Positions 22,801 to 32,944 of a stretch of 64,000 nucleotides of DNA are shown here, one piece after another (the first letter of the stretch is position 1; each line of letters starts with the position of its first letter). Made by a program: the position numbers and the translations under genes. The notes below the pieces were generated by a model that made no database searches, had not been told where the DNA came from, and saw nothing but the letters and a program-made list of their open reading frames with translations. The stretch is taken from contig CM060731.1 of assembly GCA_030704615.1 (NCBI GenBank), forward strand, positions 83,804,756-83,868,755, in the 5' to 3' direction. Origin of the DNA: Takakia lepidozioides (taxonomy: Eukaryota > Streptophyta > Takakiopsida > Takakiales > Takakiaceae).

Positions 22801-25027
22801 CATCTCGTTGGATGCCCGTGGTACCTGGACATGTCTGGCGGTATTGTTGACGAGTCTGAGAAAGATCTGCACGCCTTGGCAGAAGAGAAGAGAAAGGAAA
22901 GACGTGTCCCTGCTGGGCCAAAGTCGGCAAAGGAATCTGCTGCTCTGGAAGAATCCAGAAAGGCAGCTGAGATGGCACAAAAGACGGTGGATGCAGCTGT
23001 GCAGGCCCAACAGAAGGGGTCGAAGAAGAGGACTCGCCAGCAAGGAGCAGCTGTTGTGACACCCGCCAAAACGAAGAAGCAGAAACAGCCTGTTCAGGAA
23101 GAGGGTGAGGAAGAGGACTCCGATGGAGACTTTGCAACCAGCCCACCCCCCCAAACGCAGGCTGCCTCCCCTGTGCCCACCGTTGTCACGAGAGGCACGA
23201 GAACTGGCTCGGCAAAGAAGGCACTCTTCAACCCCCCAGGGGGGCACCCTTTCGAGCCGGTGGAAATGAAGAGGCCGAAAGTGGCTCCCGAAACTGTAGT
23301 CCAGTGTGTAAATGAGAGTTTCTTGGCGGCTTTGGATGGACGGGCAGCCAAGTTGGCATACATGAAGACCATGGAGGGTCTGAAGGGCAGAGCACTGAAG
23401 AAGGCGACTGCCGAAGAGCCTTCCGACACCCCAGGATTTCAGAATATGGTCTCGTTCTTTGAGAGGGTGTGTGCAGACAAGGATTGTAGGAGGGGCGGAA
23501 ATGCCACCGAGTGGTCTTGCGATATGATCATCTTGGATATTCCGGACGGAGAGCCTGTGGAAGGACTGCAAGCTTTGCCATCTTGGAACAGGTACTCGGA
23601 GGACTTTTGGAAGAAAGGATTCGGGCTTGCCCGCATGGTGTTGGACGACAGAGGCTGTGTGGTTGTCCTGGCGAGCAGAGGAAAAAACACTCAGACAGGA
23701 ATTGCGAAGTGGACCCGCAAGAGCGCCGTCCCGATTCTGAAAAAGAAGTGGACGTGCATCAACACACTGGGCCTTCGGTCGGAAGGGAAGAAGGTGATTA
23801 CGACACTGGCACTCGTCCATTCATTTGCTTGGGTGTTTTCAAATGCGGTGCCGCATTCGGTTTCTAATCGTTTTCCCCCTGTGTATGCAGACGAAGCAGT
23901 TCGATGCATACTGCTTTGTGAAGGAGAACTCCACCTTTGCTTTCCGGAAGGAGGGAGGAAAGGTTGACCCGAACTGCGACCCACTCGATTACGACGTTCT
24001 GTTCAACAACGTTCCCAAGGAACTTCTCCCTCATAGCCTCACTTCAACGGAACCCCTGCGGTACTCACGGACTCGGAGCCCTGCCTTCATTCAGACAATT
24101 ATGGAGACATGCACAGACGTGGAGGGCACAGTGCTCGACCTCATCTGTGGGACAGGTATGCAGAATCTTGATCTATGCTGTTCTGCAAATTCTCGTTAGG
24201 ATGTAGTTCGCAACATCTGAAGCGCCATGTGGTAATGTGTGGATGGCATTGTAACAGGTGCCTCAATGTGGGCTGGGCGGTTTTCCGACCGGCACCTCTT
24301 TGCCTACGAGGAGGATTCATCCGTGTGGGGATCCCATCTGGAGGGGCTGCAACGGAATGTGAAGGCTCCCGACAGAGCGGAAGTCTCCTCGGATTCGTCG
24401 GAGTCCGAGGAAGACACAGTGGACATTGATGCGGAGGAGAACCCGGAATACGAGTGAGTGCAAACATTGTAAGTTTGCAAAGCCTTCTGGGTCATTTATG
24501 TCAAACGAATTTCCCGACTGTGGTTCTCATTAGTCTCGTTGATGATTGTCATGTGCAGGATTGCAGGGTCCGGGTCGAAACATGTAGGGCCTACACTTCC
24601 TGCCAGGAAGAATGTCCCGTTCTTTGCGAGGGCCGACTTCATGACGAGCCCGGTGAGGGACTACTCCCTTCCTAGTTATGCAGCTAAACTCGCAAATACA
24701 GCGATTAGAAGAAGTGAGAATCCCAGTAAAGTAGAGCAGATTTTGGAGAGGGCTAGGGAGGACAGAAGGATAAGGAAAGAGTTGGCAGCAGCTCAGACAG
24801 GTAGACGGGTACGAAAGTACATATGTGATTCAGCGGATGAGAGCGACGCAGACAGGGAGGAAGACGACCCAACGGAGGTGAGATGGACAGTTCCGCAAGG
24901 GGAAGATGGGATTTTCGAAAGCCTGGCCAACGAGCAGTCCGCTGGAGATGAGAGAGGCACTGAGGGGGTGGAGGAGGAGCAGGACAGTCTAGAACAGGAT
25001 GAGGATTCGGATGATTTTCAAGATTAA
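19816..25027 (+). CDS. ParB-like / DNA methyltransferase-like fusion protein, ten exons
   Basis: Exons 19816-19986, 20090-21339, 21452-21641, 21742-22026, 22080-22226, 22310-22527, 22674-23832, 23891-24155, 24258-24453 and 24559-25027 have GT-AG borders and agreeing phases. They sum to 4,350 nt (1,449 aa plus stop), so the gene looks intact. Residues 1-57 are basic; about 58-300 are disordered (Pro/Ala/Glu-rich). A ParB-like domain follows at about 300-470, with IPLCRMVSLPIV and KMFFVWDGNHRLLAW (residues ~420-430). A Lys-rich, NLS-like segment (KKGSKKRTRQQ, TKKQKQ) lies near 865-900. The methyltransferase-like part has motif order IV then I, as in beta-class N4/N6 enzymes: CDMIILDIPDG (~1036) and EGTVLDLICGTGASMWAGRF (~1218). 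The C-terminus is acidic. The usual DPPY reads D-I-P-D, so catalysis is doubtful. ParB-methylase fusions are known in bacteria and phages; here the gene is spliced and inside a transposon. Confidence 0.85.
21370..21391. repeat. Palindrome A in intron 2 of ParB-MTase gene
   Basis: Arms CGAAATGCGG and CCGCATTTCG around centre TG. The site lies 30 bp after the donor at 21340, in a 112-bp intron. Confidence 0.9.
22578..22599. repeat. Palindrome A in intron 6 of ParB-MTase gene
   Basis: Left arm GGAAATGCGG, centre CA, right arm CCGCATTCGC (last bases diverged). It lies within the 146-bp intron 22528-22673. Confidence 0.85.
23840..23860. repeat. Palindrome A in intron 7 of ParB-MTase gene
   Basis: CAAATGCGG, centre TG, CCGCATTCGG, placed 7 bp after the donor in an intron of only 58 bp. 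It fills over a third of the intron. Confidence 0.8.
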
Positions 25028-26182
25028 TAGAATTTTAATGAAGTCTCTGTAAATGTAAATTCTCTTCCAGAGTATATAAAGGAAATTCTGCCCGACATTC
25101 GTGACCCCTCTCCAGTGTGCATTCCAGCCACACAATCGCCCAAACCACGACGCTCCCAAAATCAGAAATGGGGCACCGCATTTCCAAAAGGGGAACTCTA
25201 AGAACCTCTTTTGGAAATGCGGCACCGCATTTCCAAAACAGGGGAGGGACTAAATTTTCCATTTCAATGTTGGCATAGTAAAAAGTAATCTGAATTGGAA
25301 ATGCGGTGCCGCATTTCCAAAATTTCCTTTGTCCACACGCCAGTTTTGGCCTCTCCCGCTCATTGCATGGATGCCACCACGCTTACAGAGGTCGAACAAC
25401 GAGGTCGAACAAGGAGGTCGAGATGGCGGGATTGAAAATGCGGTGCCGCATTTCAGTATTGGGGATGGTCGTTGTTCGAACTGCAGGCCCATCAGCAAAA
25501 AATTGGCACCGCATTCCATTGTAAAAAAAAGTCGATGACGGACATGGAAATGCGGCGCCGCATTTCCAGAACGGACATCGCAATTTGTCCATTTGCAGAC
25601 CCTCTCTCGGAAATGCGGTAACGCATTCCATCGCGCTGGTCGGAAATGTCACACTTTTCGAAGTGTTGTACGGAAATGCGGCACCGCATTCCCTTGTCCA
25701 AAAAGAAGTTTCCATTGCCAAGCTGGAAATGCGTCGCCGCATTTGCAATGCCAACCTCGTTTTCTGATCAATTTATAGACCCGTGTTGGTATTTCGTGTA
25801 CCTGGACGGAAATGATGCACCGCATTTCGATGTCCGACATGGAAATGCGGCACCGCATTTCGATCCCGACATGGAAATGCGGCGCCGCATTTCGATGCCG
25901 ACATGGAAATGCGGTGCCGCATTTCAATGTCCGACATGGCGTTACTCTGGTATATTCTTGACACATCACTCACATACCGGTTACTCTGCTATATTCATCC
26001 GGACAGACACATTGTAGAAATGAGACATCAAATTGTAAACAGTGGGCCAATTCCGACAGTTATTCAACACAATGAAACACAATCATACAGAAGTGAGGTA
26101 CGATGGGTTTATTGATCGGACACGATGTCTCACATTTACCAACTGCAGACAAAACTAAGCCCTTCCTCCTTCTACATGGGCT
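25028..26182. other. Intergenic region of element A with palindrome cluster
   Basis: No gene is seen between the ParB-MTase stop and the stop of the - strand unknown gene. A TATATAAAGG stretch at about 25073-25082 could be a promoter TATA box on +, though no + gene starts soon after. The rest is the second palindrome cluster and a short non-coding tail. Confidence 0.5.
25164..25926. repeat. Palindrome A cluster 2, helically spaced
   Basis: Thirteen centres: 25174, 25223, 25307, 25444, 25507 (half-site), 25556, 25619, 25682, 25735, 25818, 25851, 25883 and 25915. Intervals are 49, 84, 137, 63, 49, 63, 63, 53, 83, 33, 32 and 32 bp. Ten of the twelve are within about 1.5 bp of a multiple of 10.5. 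The last four units are a short tandem array joined by TTTCGAT(G/C)(T/C)C(C)GACATGG-like spacers. Confidence 0.9.
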
Positions 26183-26761
26183 TCACCAAGTCGACGGAAC
26201 TTCGATACCCCTCAAAACAAGCTCATCACTGCTGCGGCACCTCGAGGTAAACTGCAATTCGGTCGTTCTGCTGCCCTTGCTGGAGCCGACGACAATGTCA
26301 TGTCCATCAATGATACCACCATCATACATTGACAAGGTCACTGTGGGCCTCATGTGCCCGTGCGATTCGTCTTCGCAACGCAGCCGAATGTCTCCATACA
26401 CTGGAAGAGCGGAGTGATCTGCACGTATATAGTTTTCCCCGGTGCCGTCCTCCCTGGTCCACTGGCAGCAGTTCCAGCGCCAAAGCGAGGCCGTGCGTGA
26501 TCTGTCCGGCATCCCTTTCCAGCTTGGTATATCGAGGTCAACAATTTTCAGGACCCACGGACCGCATTGACCCTCGCCCTCACCTCGCTCAAAGCGGTAA
26601 TAGCCCTCCAGATACTCCATTGCGCGCAAAGACTCTTGCTTGATTCCAGCAGCGTCTGTGAAAACAGAGAGCCAGACAATGATGTCTCCTGATTCTGGTT
26701 TGAACATAGCATAATCGTGGCCATGATAAGGGCAGTCGGCTGGATTTCGGCGGCACGGCAT
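26183..26761 (-). CDS. Unknown element A protein, paralogue 1
   Basis: The likely start is ATG 26761 (MPCRRNPADCPYHGHDYAMF), giving about 192 aa; an in-frame ATG at 26884 would add 41 residues. Features shared with the + gene at 27.3-27.9 kb: MPC.RN..DCP, DYAM, SGDI(I/V)(V/I)W, Y(R/A)FERG, LRWNCC.WT-like, YGDIR, the IFDGG/MYDGG block, and a final ELVLR..EVP. The protein is Trp/Tyr/Gly-rich with alternating hydrophobic stretches, suggesting a beta-rich fold. No family is recognised. The two genes are divergent from each other near the right end of element A, the usual place for accessory genes. Confidence 0.55.
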   Translation of the reverse strand: MPCRRNPADCPYHGHDYAMFKPESGDIIVWLSVFTDAAGIKQESLRAMEYLEGYYRFERGEGEGQCGPWVLKIVDLDIPSWKGMPDRSRTASLWRWNCCQWTREDGTGENYIRADHSALPVYGDIRLRCEDESHGHMRPTVTLSMYDGGIIDGHDIVVGSSKGSRTTELQFTSRCRSSDELVLRGIEVPSTW

Positions 26762-27040
26762 CCTTGAAAAAGAGTAGCGGAGTACGCTCAATGACAGCAG
26801 CTCCCGGATGGAGGAGGAGCAGCGCGGTGGCTGGAAAAAGTTCAAGCTAACGCTGCAATTCCTCACAAACACTCCAGGGCACATTTAAATTTCCCCCTAC
26901 AGGATCCTGGACCGATGAAGATTGGCTGCTGCATGAATGTAGCCGTTTCTGTTTCCTACCCTGCCATGCAAACTATGGGCAGTCACTGCCAGGTGGGCCG
27001 ATAGCCACTGGACACGACGAAGTCCATCCCCTCTTCGATG

Positions 27041-27061
27041 TAAATGCGGCGCCGAATTTCC
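27041..27061. repeat. Palindrome A copy upstream of paralogue 2
   Basis: TAAATGCGG, centre CG, CCGAATTTCC, with two mismatches in the arms. It lies between the two divergent paralogous genes, again in a promoter-like position, and is the last copy before the right end. Confidence 0.75.
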
Positions 27062-27310
27062 ATCCGGGGGGATGGACTTCGGTGGCAGATCTCAAACTAT
27101 AACTTGTTGATGAGAAAGATGTATGGCTTCATCCACCGCTGCCGTGATGAACACGTTCCACCTCCGTCGGTGGGTACGTGTGACCCAGATGCTCCATTAT
27201 TGGAGGCCGGACTGCTCTTCCGCTTCGTATCATTTCCAAAATCTAAGGGCTTCGTAGCTGTCCGCAAGGTCATCGGCATCCAAGTCGTCCTCAGGTCCTC
27301 CTTTGCAAGG

Positions 27311-27873
27311 ATGCCGTGCTTCCGGAACCGGGACGACTGCCCTTTGGAGGCATCGATTATGCAATGTATTCGGCCACATCGGGAGACATTGTTATCTGGT
27401 ACACAGATTACACAGAAGATACTGGTTCGATTGTGGAAACATTGGTGGCTTTTGAGTATATCGTAGGCCACTACGCCTTCGAGCGGGGTGACGATCTTGG
27501 TCTGAGGAGTCCGTGGCTCCTGCGCATCCTCGATTCCGATTTTCCCAGCTACGACGGTCACCCATGCAGAAGAAGGCGCACTGCTATGCTGTTGCGGTGG
27601 AACTGCTGCCACTGGACGTGGGTGGACTCCATCGGAGAGACCTATTCTCCTCGAGGAGTGCGCTCCTCTTCTCCATTGTATGGGGACATTCGCATTGGTG
27701 TGGACGACGAAAACGTGAAGATTTCCATATTCGATGGTGGTATGATTGAAGGGCAGGACATTGTGGTGAACATCACTAGGGGCGGTACAACGGCTGCAAT
27801 CGACTTTACATGGAGGAGCCCCATGACTCATGAGCTAGTTCTGAGAGCAGTCGAAGTCCCATTGACAACGTGA
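27311..27873 (+). pseudogene. Unknown element A protein, paralogue 2, frameshifted
   Basis: Similar to the - strand gene at 26183-26761. The MPCFRNRDDCP start at 27311 is in a different frame from GGIDYAMYSATSGDIVIWY, so one base appears missing near 27345-27350 relative to the paralogue. From there the frame is open to the stop at 27873, with ILDSDFPSYDGHPC, LLRWNCCHWTW, LYGDIRIGV, IFDGGMIEGQDIVV and ELVLRAVEVPL. Translation could also start at ATG 27316 in the long frame, giving 185 aa without the conserved N-terminus. Upstream codons (27044-27310) also resemble a coding segment (GLLFRFVSFPKSKGFV) and may be part of a longer N-terminus. Function is unknown. Confidence 0.5.
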
Positions 27874-27956
27874 CTTGTATTCAGTAGGCACAGGGCTCAA
27901 GATTTGATGGCACAATCAGCACAGTAGACGTGCTTCAAATGCAATTCATGTGGATC

Positions 27957-27962
27957 AATAAA
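27957..27962 (+). terminator. Likely polyadenylation signal AATAAA
   Basis: AATAAA followed by A-rich and GT/T-rich sequence, 84 bp after the stop of the + paralogue. Confidence 0.5.
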
Positions 27963-28255
27963 AACCTCATTGTGCCCTCTTTTTATTCTATTCTGTGTCC
28001 ATCGTTCCGAGAATGCGTCATTGCTCATTTCGTTTGGGATTGGGAGTGTGGGTGAATTTTGCAAATGGCTGGTAGGCTGAAATGGGCCCCCATTGTACAG
28101 AGCAGTACCACCCTACCATTCGCGAAACATTGCCTTTCAATATATAATTCTAAATAACATTGCCGAACCTCCTTCATCGGGAGGTCCTTCTCCCCCTATG
28201 ACCGTGGCACCCTAAACCCTATTCCCGCGGACACTCATTTCCGGAAAATAGTGCT

Positions 28256-28324
28256 GCTCATGTTTTTTTCCACACTTACGACTCTGCTCATGGCTCATGC
28301 CGCTCATGGCTCATGGCTCATGAA
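28256..28324. repeat. Right subterminal GCTCATG repeats
   Basis: Six copies of GCTCATG (reverse complement of CATGAGC) lie within 70 bp before the right terminus, mirroring the left end. They are likely transposase-binding sites (inference). Confidence 0.7.
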
Positions 28325-28336
28325 ATAGCAGCCCCC
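28316..28336 (-). repeat. Right terminal inverted repeat of element A
   Basis: Read on -, GGGGGCTG then CTATTTCATGAGC, matching the left terminus at 16 of 21 positions. Confidence 0.7.
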
Positions 28337-28344
28337 CTTAGGAC
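28337..28344 (+). repeat. Target-site duplication, right (CTTAGGAC)
   Basis: Exact copy of 12871-12878, directly outside the right inverted repeat. Confidence 0.75.
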
Positions 28345-28494
28345 TACCAACGGCATAAAGTGTAGTCACGGCCATGACTACCCTCAGCCCCACAGCCAAC
28401 GTGTGTGAGACACATGCTTTGTTAGGCAGTCATGGCGCTCCTGACTGGCGGTGATTTAAAAAAATGGGACCCCACCTTGAGCAGAGACATCAGG

Positions 28495-28734
28495 TCAGAA
28501 GTGCGTGTGGAGTAAGTATGGAGTGCATACCAGAACTGTAGGGTACCTCAGGTTCGGGTCCCTGCGATGCAAGAGGAGGTGATTCTTTACTGTCTTGCGT
28601 AGCTGCCACTTGCCACCATGGCACTCTGAGCAACTACACAACATTTTCTTCAGGTTGTTTGTTGTGGCGTAGGCGTCCTCAAACCTCCACAAGTTGTGGA
28701 CTCGCAAACTCATTCGCCGCCTATCCCTTGTCAC
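28495..28734 (-). pseudogene. CACTA transposase N-terminal Cys-rich fragment
   Basis: The frame contains RVHNLWRFEDAYAT followed by CSCSECHGGKWQLRKTVKNH and H...GR/RR-like residues. A C-x-C-x-x-C-x-GG module with a downstream HL....R is typical of the N-terminus of plant CACTA TNP2-type transposases. No TNP2 body adjoins it, so it is a relic. Confidence 0.5.
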
Positions 28735-28803
28735 ACTCGACCCCCCACCCCTCTGTACATCTTGATTGTCGTGCTGCGTTTAGGGAGGCGATGTGCTCAT
28801 GCG

Positions 28804-31800
28804 ATGGTCAAGCACGCGGCCACTGCACCCATTACCGACTATGAGAAGCTAAGAGAAGCTAACATTGCTCACATCAAGCTAGTTGAAGCGGAGCTGCTGA
28901 AAGACATAGCACAGTGAGTTCACTTTTGAACTATCAAAGTCACTCTTTTTGCAGAGGTTTGCAGCTTGCGGTGCTTGATTTCATGCAATGTAGGTAGCTT
29001 TGTGTTCCTAAGACACCATGAAGAGGATGAGATGAGTGCGAGTGCAGTGTAGGTTGTGCTCGCATGGTGGAGTGGGCGGGAGATCGCCGCATGTCGCGGG
29101 TCTGAAAGTTGCTTCACTTTTAGGGTTGAGGGGTGCATTAGTTCGTCATCTCCTCCATCATGTTTTCTTTCTCATGTTACACTCAGGGAATTAGTGGTTG
29201 GTTTAGGGTTTACAACACCTTCCATGGGGTGTCCAATGCAGGATTGTGGGAGAGAAGCCAAAGCATGCAAGACGACGGCCACCAGCCCGCCCCTCTGGTC
29301 CCCCAAGACGCAGTCGCATAGAGTCCATGGCCCCCCCCCACACGGAGATATGCAATTGATGATGATGATGAGGACGACCTCTGTGTGCCTGCGATGGAGC
29401 ACATCAGGGACTCTGATGAAGACATGCCCTGCGGTGAACCTGCCCCAGCCACCATCTCGCACAAACGCCCAGCAGCTGCGGAGTCTCTATCTGTAAGTAC
29501 CCAGCTCGGTGTAGATCATGTATAAGTATCCAACCAGATAGAAAAACTGCCCGTCCACAGTTGCATTGCCCCAATTTTGAAAGTACTTGCCAAGTACTTT
29601 ATGGAAAGGAGGAAAAAAGGGAAAAAAAAATATGACGCCTCCCGAAGGGAGCGTAACTTATGGTGTCACTTCACCACAATGGTTATTGCCTTCCAGCTGA
29701 AAGGTGGACACCTTCATGACACACCAGACCGTGGTTTGAACCCACAACCACATCCAACGTGGTATGTGCCCATTACCACTGGGCTACATGTTGGTTGTCT
29801 GGAAAGGAAGAATACATACCCCATTACAGGGAGCAAACACGATGCATGAGAATATGGTGGTTGCATTTGCCAAAAAGAAGCAATTGAATTGACAGGTCTC
29901 CAGCATTCCAGGGGGAAGAGGCATTGGTAGCATGCCAAAAGAGGGTGAAAGCCAACCATTCCCTAAAACCATGCACTAGACGCGCAACAAGAGTGAGGCC
30001 TATTACATTTGGTCGATTTTATGCCCAAGACCTGCATGACTTCTTGGTAAATGGCACCTGATTTCTATTTTGTCATTGTATGATCCTCATTACCTTGATG
30101 TGCTTCCCTGGTGGTTGTGTGAGGGCTGAGTTTTTGCCAATTTTCTAGGGTGAGTTTTGACCAGCATTGTGTTGTGTGTTGCATAGGCGAGGAAGAAGCG
30201 TGCAGTGGTTGGTGGACCCAGCATTGCCACACAGGGCAGCCCATCGGGGCATGGTTTGCTGAAACAGGTGAACCCAACTGTTGGCAAGACTCCACCCTCC
30301 AAACGGCCTCCCACCCGGTCTCTTGCCAGTTATCCTCCATTCACACATTACCCTCATGCTTTTCCCCATCCGACACACTATGACCCTCACTCTCAATACC
30401 CCCGACCCCCATCTGGTTATGCAGAGCAGGCCTATGGCCATTCTCCACCCCCTCATCCTTCTTTCCAGCAGCTGCCTCATAGCTACCCTCAACCTGCAAT
30501 GCGACCGCCATACCCACCCTATGCCCCTTACCCTGGGCCCTATGTCACATCTCCCCAGCTCCAGTCACAGCCCCCAGTGGATGAAGTCCCTAGTGATGTC
30601 CCCGAGCCCCCGATTGAAATGTCTAAGAAGGACAGAGCCAATGCACTGCGGCGTCAGAACCGGAGAGCAAAGGCAGCGGCAACAAAGGTGAAAGTGGAGT
30701 GGGAGCAGCTCGGCCTTCCCTCGCAAATCGTTGTTGTCAACAAGTTTGGGGAGCCAGTAGGCCCTTCTCGCAATTCTTGGCATGCAGCCCTTAAAGGGCA
30801 GATGTTTCGATTGTGTGACTTATCATTGGCCATTCAAGAGCAGGATGAGGAGGACATTAAGGCAGTCCAGCGCGTGCTGGCGTCCACTTTTTCATACACT
30901 CCACGCAGTCTGGACTATGAGCACATACGACACACCATTGGCAAAGCTTTGAAGACACAACGAAGTGAACTGTATGCAAAGTTCAAGGCAGGGGAGGGCA
31001 GACCTTTGTATGTGGATGAAGGGCAATGGACCAGGCTTGTTGCGTACTGGTCAACCCCAAATTTCAGCACCGTATCAGCCAAGATGAAGAAGGCAAATTC
31101 GTATATACAGAATCCATCAAAAACTGGTCGTGGTGGGAAGGCATTTGTGGAGGCACGTCTGGTAAGTTATTGATCACACCCCCTGGCACAAACTATTGCT
31201 AAGGTACTTCAACAGTATGATATGTGGCATCAATTCTTCAACCAGACCAGCAATTTGATTTATTTCTTCAACCCGACTGGTTGATTGATTGGTTTACTGA
31301 CTGATTGATGGTTGATTGGTTTACTTATCAATTTAATTCTTCAACACGACTGGTTTGTCTTCCCACTCCGAGTTTAAATATCAGCCAATCACCGAGGGTA
31401 GCTAGGCCCTTCAGGCCATCCTTAAGGTCCTCGCCTTTGTCACAGACCGACAAGTTCAGGGAAGTTTAATGCCTAACCTGATTTTGCTAGGACATTTTAT
31501 GTGCTTCCAACTTGCCCTTAGCCACTTCAGCCTCCAAATCAGCTTCATCTACCATGCTCAGTGCTTCCTGCCTAATATTTGTTTCATTGAAAATCTCCTC
31601 TGCCCGGTATTGCCAGTACTTGATTTGTTTAACATGATGGTCTTTCTTCTGCGAAATAGAGTGGATCATCTTAAGGTATTTGGTATTTCAGCTGGCGCTC
31701 GCATCTAACCCAAATGTCAGGATACTTTACAACGTCCTTGGAAAGCTCAAAGAGCTTATGGGACGTCATGTTAGTAAATTGTCGTTCAGTACGTGGCTGC

Positions 31801-32596
31801 ATTTTGACTTTGCTGGCTGATTTGCAGGAAGCCCATTGCGGGCGATCAGTCGAGCTGCAAGAAATCTAGGAGTTGTCTGTGAGCAAAACAATGACATCAG
31901 AGAGAATGGTGAGTTGTTTGTAAATCTCACCTCAGTTGCAAATGAGTCTGCATGTGTCAGTGGTATGCACCCATTAGGATGTGTGAGCGGGTCCATTCGA
32001 TTGCACATGATTCCCTTAAACCTTCACTTCATGACAACCTGCCCTTACATTTATTTTCTTGCAACATCCTGGTTGTGGTGATAATTTTTTTTCTCATTCA
32101 ATACTGCTGTTGTTGGCAGGAGGCAAGGTGAGGGCTACTGTAGTATCGTGCGCAAAGTCGAGGAGCTAGGAAGAGAAACCACAAGTCAGCGAGAAGACAT
32201 TATCGATTTGAAGGCTTGTGTCTCGCAGATGATGCTTTACCAAAAAGCGATAGCCAGCAAGTTTGGCATCTCTATATCAGCGTCTCCGACTGCGATATCT
32301 GTAGCAGCCAACGAGTGCATAGACGCAGCTCGCACATCTAGGCACCTAGAGGACAACTTCGAAACACCCCCTGCAGTTGCATCAGTGTTGTCTCCCCCCC
32401 ATGTCTATCATGATCAATTGCAGGTGGGCAATTCCCCCTGCGATGCACGGGAGATGAGGACGCAGACAAATTACTTGGCATGCTGAAGGATCCCGTACCT
32501 TTGTTTGGCGCTATGGATCCCATGTCAAAAGTAGCATGCCTTGATTCAGAGGCAGCCGGAGAATCACTGGGCATGAAGGGGGATGACTATGCAATT
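28804..32596 (+). pseudogene. Transposase_24 (Ptta/En/Spm-type) gene, decayed
   Basis: Exons recognised: 28804-28914 (MVKHAATAPITDYEKLREAN, donor gtgagt), about 29243-29492 (acidic, RRYAIDDDDEDD, donor gtaagt), 30187-31161 (donor gtaagt), ~31829-31908 and ~32121-32425. The main exon has a long Pro/Tyr/His-rich stretch (PPYPPYAPYPGPYVTSPQ), then the conserved part: FGEPVGPSRNSWHAALKGQM, LDYEHIRHTIGKALKTQRSE and YVDEGQWTRLVAYWSTPNF. This is the plant transposase_24 region found with CACTA elements. The last part is a coiled coil (RKVEELGRETTSQREDIIDL). A poly-C run near 29331-29339 shifts the frame, and an in-frame stop lies in the 31.8 kb exon. Probably inactive. Confidence 0.65.
31240..31345. 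repeat. TTGATTGATTGG-like local repeats
   Basis: Short imperfect repeats of TTGATT/TTGGTTTAC and CAAC(C/A)CGACTGG within an intron of the transposase_24 gene. Confidence 0.45.
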
Positions 32597-32944
32597 GATC
32601 TTGGTTCCCCTTGGGTTGTCCCTACCGCTCCCCATTATTTGTTGAAGAAGAAGGACAGAGATCCGATCAGTGCAAAATATTGATTGTTCACAGTACCACC
32701 ATCCCACTGAAACACAAGATTAGGCCGGCCACGGAAAATCCACTCCACAACAAGTTGGAAGTTGCAAAGTGTCATGCAAGACCACACTGCCACCTCAAAG
32801 TGCGCAAAACACTTGTTCAAAAATCAATGCAGCCAGGCCTCATCAACACCATTTTACTGCCACAAGTTCTGCCAACAAGGCCATCTGGAATATACCCTGC
32901 AGCACTACCAACATGTACGCACTCACAAAGCAAGCCATTTATAT

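Larger units (their letters stand above)
12879..28336. mobile_element. Element A: ~15.5 kb Mutator-like composite DNA transposon
   Basis: The borders are inferred from three agreeing signals: an 8-bp direct duplication (CTTAGGAC) on both sides, inverted termini matching at 16 of 21 positions with a perfect 13-bp inner block CTATTTCATGAGC, and subterminal clusters of CATGAGC repeats inside both ends. The 8-bp duplication and the MULE/SWIM-type transposase inside agree with a Mutator-like element (family duplications are about 8-11 bp). Contents in order: palindrome, transposase (-), 53-bp palindrome satellite, ParB-MTase gene (+), second palindrome cluster, two unknown paralogous genes. Palindrome A is seen only inside these borders. 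The ParB-MTase gene is intact and the transposase nearly so, suggesting a relatively young insertion. Confidence 0.75.

Noticed and set aside
19816-25027. Bacterial or phage contamination as the source of the ParB-MTase gene
   Set aside because: Nine GT-AG introns in consistent phases and flanking plant-type transposon sequence.
25073-25082. TATATAAAGG as promoter of a gene after the ParB-MTase
   Set aside because: No credible + strand frame begins within the next 1.9 kb; it may only be part of the 3' flank.
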